64,000 nucleotides of DNA from positions 11,990,600-12,054,599 of the forward strand of contig CP137670.1 of NCBI GenBank assembly GCA_037976565.1, written 5' to 3'. Below, in pieces: positions 58,359-64,000 of this stretch. The notes below the pieces were generated by a model. It had not been told where the DNA came from. It saw only the letters and a program-made list of their open reading frames with translations, and did no database searches. The first letter of the stretch is position 1. Every line of letters begins with the position of its first letter. The stretch comes from Mesocentrotus franciscanus (lineage: Eukaryota > Echinodermata > Echinoidea > Camarodonta > Strongylocentrotidae). The translations under genes were made by a program, and so were the position numbers.

Positions 58359-60460
58359 TGACATCTGAAAAGATCACCGAATGGAATGAAGGATGGACAA
58401 ACAGAAGGAAGATTGGATAGATGAAAGATAGACCATAGGAGGAAGAGGAAGAGGTGCAAAAGAATGGAGATGTCACAAAGAGAAAGACAGACAGTGATAA
58501 TGGAATTATTAATGAAATTATCAGTGAAGTGAAAGAGTGAGAATATAAGGGAGAGAGGATGAGAGTGACAAAGAAGGAGAGAGAAAAAGAGAGAAAGAGA
58601 TGGATGGAGAGGGAGAAAGAAAGTGAAATGAAAAAGAGAAAGTAACTATACATATTTGAAACAGGAGTTGGAATAAAAGGCGAAGTGAGAGAGGATGAGA
58701 GAAAGGGATTTACATAGTGAATAGTATCCACTGTGGCTCTCGTAAGAGAGACTAAAAAAAAAAAAAATCCCCTTTAATTCTTCACATTTTCATACACTTT
58801 GTTGTCGATGTAAATCCTGAACCCTTTAATCCTGTTCTGACTGGGCTTTTTGAGAGCAAGTTTTGACTGGAGATCTCGGCCGCAGAATGTTCAATGGATG
58901 TGTATACTGATTGGATCGGAATAATTTCTTATGTATTCTAATGTTTTTATTTCTTATCTAATTTCTTTGCTTTTATGATTTGTTATGTTTCTGAAATTTA
59001 TCTTGATAAACATCAAGACATACAAGATCAAGAAAAATGCATAATAGACCTGGCCTTGTTATTTAGGAAAAGCAGTATTTTGTACTCAAATGTTTGCAGA
59101 AGGTCAATTTTCATTCAATTTTGGCCCGACATGTGACTATGAAATGTTGCGTGACCCAGCAATGGATTGTCCAATTTTTGCGAACTTGGGTTAAGAGATA
59201 TGCACTTGTTCAAGCGAAGGTTGCGTTCTGGTAAAATTGACATATAATTTGAGATCTTTCTCATTTGTTTGAGGTCAGTTGGTTTTGGTTAGATACACAT
59301 ACTCCATAGAGGCATAAGCTAAGGTTGTCTTGCCCTGACTTGCACTTTATCACATTTAAAGCCTGTCTGCACTAGTTTGGCCAGGAGGGATTAGACCTCC
59401 CAGCATGGTCACTGACAGGTGGTTATCTCATCAACTCAGCTCTCAATTAACATAAGAAAAAGAGGATCATGGGAACCAATGGGCACCGCTTGGACATTGT
59501 TTTCTATATAGAGGGAGCAAGTAGCTACAAGTAGTACAGTGGGGCTTTAACTAGTCTGTTCAAAAGTTTCTGACCTTATATACTTGACCCAGTGATACTG
59601 ATCTCATACTGATCAACAAGTGAAAAGGAAAGATAGGCTAACAAAAAGAATTAACTACTTTTGCATGCACATTATAGTTTTTATCACCGATTTTTCAGGA
59701 GAAAAAATCATTATGTAGAAGTTTCATGTTCAAGTAAATTGACAGGCTGAGTATTTTACATGAAAAAATTTGGTCTGTTGATTGTGATGTAATCAGTATA
59801 ATCACAGACAATTTGTCCCGTTTGTTGTGTACAAAAATATTAATTTCTGTTTTTTTTTTTCTTCTTCTGTGCGCCTTCTCCCTCAAAGTATGTTATGGAT
59901 GGCACGAACAAATCTGTCCTGATTCATACATTTTGAAAAATTGACATTTTAGTAATTTTGTGCATTGAAGCAAGCGGGAAAGTTGTCTGAAACTACTTCA
60001 CAGTGACATTACTGATTTAGCCAATTTGAAGTGGTAAAACGTTTAGTGAATACAATTTCTGAAAATTCATTACTTTCTTATTTTTGCTCCGATTTGATTC
60101 AACTTTTCACCATTGAGCTTCTCCGATTTTTCTTCTTTCTTTTAGAGTAGTTTTCTTTTAGAGTAGTTTTCTTTTAAGGTTGGAATTTCCTTTAAGAGCC
60201 TTGTTTGGCTAGCATTATACCCAAGCCATGATGCTTCACACAAGCACGTGTGAGAAATGTACAGTTCATTTCTTTCATAAGCAGATGTTTATTTTAAGGA
60301 ATAGTTCTTCACAAGGTAGTGAAATACATCGCTGTTTTCATACATGTAGGTTTTTATCTCGGCCAGATGGAGAGGGATGTAGTCCTTTTTTATAGATTGG
60401 GGCTGTTTATAAATAATTTGTAAATATACTTTGTACTAAAAATCAACAAAAATAAATCTG
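58359..60460 (+). other. INTS11 3' UTR and flank
   Basis: No coding signal. Candidate polyadenylation hexamers AATAAA at 58,672-58,677 and 60,451-60,456. A purine-rich stretch at 58,440-58,720 gives spurious Ser/Phe frames on the minus strand. Confidence 0.5.
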
Positions 60461-60589
60461 TTTAAAACAGTATTTGCGATTCTGTATGTTGGAATTTAGT
60501 ACATTTTAAATTGGCCAATATAGAATGATAGAGATGAGAGAACAAGGAGTAGAAGAAGACAGTTTGAAAAGAAATTATGGAAACAAATG

Positions 60590-60790
60590 TCATTGGGGAG
60601 AGAGAAAGAAGGGGAGAAGAGACAGAGAGAGAGAGAAAAAAGAAGAGAGAGAGAAGAGAGAATAGATAGAGAGAGAGAGAGAGAGAAATAAAGAGAGAGA
60701 GAAGGGTGAGAGAGAGCAAGAGAAGAGAGAATAGATAGGAGAGAGAGAGAGAGAGAAATAAAGAGAGAGGAAGAGTAAAGATAGGAGAGA
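60590..60790. repeat. (GA)n tract
   Basis: GAGAGA-rich repeat with a duplicated AGAGAATAGATAG phrase. Confidence 0.9.
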
Positions 60791-60799
60791 GGAGAAAGA

Positions 60800-62200
60800 T
60801 AGGTAACTAGAGAAAGGAAAAAACCTTAAGTTTGTATCTGATCATTTATTTTCATAAAAGATAAAAATTGGATGAACAATTAAACATGCTAGTTTATGCA
60901 TCAAATACCTCTTTCTCCATTCTCCCGTTTCATGCTCTCCCTCCCCTTACTCCACATATTTCCCCTTCTCAGCTCTCCCTCTCTCCTTTCCTCCCTCTAT
61001 AATTTGCTCTCCCCCTTCCATTCCTCTCTTTTGGTCTTAGACACGGTACTCTTATTCCTTTCTTTTGCTCTTACTCTTTCACTCACTCTCCAAAAACACA
61101 AAAATAGTGAAACAGTAGCATGAACCTTTGTAAAACCTACCCCTTTAGGCCAACTAATAAAAGAAAAGGCTTGTGAAGCAAAATTAATTTGTTTTTGAGT
61201 TGCATTTTTTTCTTTAATTTCAAAGATGATAGAATGACAATGAATCATGAACTACAAAGCAATGAGCAATAAGATCAAACAAAAAAAATAAAAATACGCT
61301 AAAATTGTTCGAAAATTCCTTTTAAACAAACAACGATTATACAATATTCGAAGAAATGGAATTAAAACACTTATGATGATGTAAAATCTTAAATCTACGA
61401 AGAATTAACACACAATTTTCAACAGTATACATTGTTCTTAAAAATTCTTAAAGATGATACTTTCACTTAAAGTAAGGCTTAGAAATTACTGTTAACTTAC
61501 ATGCTGGTTAAATATGTTTCAAATTTAAAACAATTCTTTATATGCACTTAATAGAATAAATGTTTACTTTGGTGTTTAATGCACAGAGTTCCCAGAACAT
61601 GCGAAATTCTTTTTCTGCTTTAATTATCGAAAGGAGTAGATTACCCCCTCCTTTTTCCTAACCTCCGCAACAAAGCAAGGTGGTCTGTTTTTTTATTTTT
61701 GTAATCATTTCATATACAAGAACAAATATGATGAATATAGATATCATTTGCATCTATATCTGAAACATCATTCAACTAATGAAATGTTAGATACATGTAA
61801 ATGTATTATTGAAACCCATATGAGAAGGAAAGAAAACAATGTCCTTTTTTATTGCAGAAAATCATAAAAGTTCTTGAAACTCTGAGCATAAAGAAAACAC
61901 ACATTACACTCAAAAATACATATTCTTGTGGCAAATTTAAAAAAATGAAAGATAAAAATGCCACTCAACTGGCACTTGTAAAATTCTTTGGTATGTTTAG
62001 CCGTTTCTGATCTTAGGTTTATAATAACTCTCTGATTTTCGTGCAATTTTCTGATCATCAAAAAGCAACTTTTCTTTCCTCTTTTCCTGCATATTCGGTT
62101 ACATTGAGGCTATCATAGTACATAGCTCAAAGTAGATATTGCATTGCAATGGAAAATAATACTTTTGGCATATAGTGCCGTGTGCAAAGAATGGAAAACT
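60800..62200. other. Intergenic or distal UTR, no gene recognised
   Basis: AT-rich with no convincing exon, splice pattern or repeat family. Short frames have no family resemblance. Confidence 0.45.
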
Positions 62201-62209
62201 CATCTCAGA

Positions 62210-62480
62210 CACAGCCAATCAGAAAGCACCTTTCAGCCTTGACAGCTTTTCATGGAATGTAAAACAAGCTTTGGGATTGGTGGGTCTAACTCTGGCAATC
62301 AGCCAATCACGGTCCACCTTTACTCACTTGGTGGCTACAAAGCTACTAGCATCTCACAAGCAATTTGATTGGCTAAGCCATAACCTGTCCAACTACAATC
62401 AACCAATCACAGCTCTCCATTCAAAGCCTTTGAGGCTATTTAGAATTGTCAGTTTTGTGCAGTGAATTTGATTGGGTAAC
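62210..62480. promoter_or_regulatory. Cluster of alternating CCAAT / ATTGG motifs
   Basis: CCAAT at 62,215, 62,303 and 62,403 alternates with ATTGG at 62,276, 62,368 and 62,471. This forms three CCAAT..ATTGG pairs, each 61-68 bp apart. Could be NF-Y-type sites or a degenerate inverted repeat; no start site seen. Confidence 0.35.
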
Positions 62481-64000
62481 TAGCTATACGCATTGAATGC
62501 TATGAAATTTTCCATGGCTTTTTTATTACCAGCTAGTGATTGTATTTGAATTCTGATTTCGTTTTAACTCTGGCTAAAATTGCTGTACAAAAAGTACAAA
62601 AATAGAACCTGAGAAATATTCTCTCATTTTTCTGTCGTCTTTTTTGGTGACGCATGTAGGTGGGGTTCGTGCAACGGTATAAAATAAAACATATAAAAGT
62701 GGGTTCTTAGAACCATATGACAAAAAATAAACAATATTTCTTTTGACAATATGACCAGTTATAGGTCTATACTGTGTTATAAGTCCCTGGTCTAACTCGG
62801 AGAGAGTCCTAATTAGGAAATCTGAGCCAAAATTTACATCAATTTTCAGAACGCGGCAAATTGAAAGAGTAAGTACGCAACATCATCGACTGATTGTGTA
62901 ATTGCAACTGAAGACCAAGGACTTATAGAACATTGTGTGTTTAAAACTTCTCTGTAAATATACACATATATAAGCTCTTTTTTCTTAAAATACAACCTTA
63001 AAGTAAGATATACTTAACATAATACATGTACATGTCCACGTGGGGGCACTGCAGGCTACACAAAAAAATGCACAAATCAATTTTTCCTAAGATGATGAAA
63101 ATGATGGAATATAACACATAAATTTCTACAATGAACGGTTTGCAAACTGGTGATTTTTTTGCTTTTTCTCGACATTGAAATGTTTTAAAGCGATACTGAA
63201 CTGATGAACTGTCTGCCCTAGCGTAGTTTATTGCACAGCACCATCTCATGGTCAACTTGCCAACAGTGCGTATCCCTGCACCTAACTTCCACTTTGCACA
63301 CAGAGGACTCAATGTGAGAACCAATAGCACAGCTAGGGAAGCAGTGAATTATGGAACCATAATTAAACAGCTGACCTGAGAGGGCGCTAGAGGGTATTTT
63401 GCGTTATTGCTTCCAGTTCAGTATTCCTTCAACCTCATTTTCTCTTAATACAGTCCTACATTTACATGGAATCAATTGATAAAGGGAATTCAACTTTGAC
63501 TTTAAAATTGTTCTGTTGCTGAAAAAAGTAATCACTTCCTTAGAGGAAGTTGATGGGTTGTAAACAAGTAGTCAGATTTCTTTAAGTTGGGGCTAAATTC
63601 ATCACATTTGAACAATATTAGAGGGCTGCAACAGGAGAGTATTATCTGCATGCTGATAGTGATTATGGCATCAACTACCACATTGAAATCATGCTCTTTT
63701 TAGCTGTCAACAAATGATTTGAGTTAGGTACTTGCCAGATTGGGTAACTCTTAGAACACTTTTCAGGAGTCTACAATTTTGAATTTTGTCTGCAAACTAA
63801 CTTTCACTCCCCACAACGCATAAGAACATCCTACATCAGATTTTAAACATAACAAATCTTTTAGTATGCTATAGCAAGCATTTTGGGGCTCAAACTCAAG
63901 TCGAGGAGATATCGCAAAGTCTGAATTAGAATTCTCGCAATACACAGGGACGGCATTCCGATGTTTATGTCAATGTACATTTTATAAAACTATTTGTTTT
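62481..64000. other. No recognisable gene
   Basis: AT-rich, only short frames. I see no exon or repeat that can be supported. Confidence 0.45.

Overview
This is animal (metazoan) nuclear DNA: AT-rich, with short exons bounded by GT..AG introns, dense microsatellites, non-LTR retrotransposon remnants, MITEs and tRNA-derived SINE-like repeats. A marine deuterostome, most likely an echinoderm and plausibly a sea urchin, fits best. The reasons are an ankyrin array joined to ZU5, UPA-like and death-like domains (an architecture expanded in echinoderms) and a foldback element that resembles the sea urchin TU elements. I cannot name the species from sequence alone.

Two protein genes are well supported. 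On the minus strand, 28.3 kb down to 7.07 kb, lies a large gene that I assembled from 13 exons in consistent reading phase. It begins with one exon of about 3.8 kb carrying some 36 ankyrin repeats. Smaller exons follow: more ankyrin repeats with a 27-nt microexon, a ZU5 domain, a UPA-like domain and a C-terminal death-like domain. Its 5' end is not resolved: the ankyrin sequence continues upstream of about 28,320 but is frame-broken. The last big intron (7,996-16,396) holds an antisense LINE, purine-rich and GC-rich tandem repeats, and an older LINE remnant.

On the plus strand, 34,314-58,358, is a complete 21-exon INTS11 gene (Integrator subunit 11, the RNA endonuclease of the Integrator complex). 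The splice joins give 597 residues, and the metallo-beta-lactamase/beta-CASP catalytic residues fall at the same numbers as in the human protein. Its introns are swollen with repeats. At least four exons (4, 6, 13, 16) have partial copies in the following intron, and three of these sets include the 3' half of the exon plus its splice donor. The copies differ from the true exon mostly at synonymous positions. A piece of exon 13 with its intron start also lies inverted in intron 5. This is the most unusual signal in the window.

Layout: 1-3.7 kb, no clear gene, one MITE; 3.74-6.06 kb, foldback element with long inverted repeats; 7.07-28.3 kb, ankyrin-ZU5-death gene; 28.6-29.0 kb, minisatellite of about 60-70 bp units; 29-34 kb, intergenic with microsatellites, two MITEs and a miRNA-like hairpin; 34.3-58.4 kb, INTS11, with a LINE fragment in intron 2 and an LTR-retrotransposon 5' fragment in intron 16; 58.4-64 kb, 3' flank with no recognised gene.
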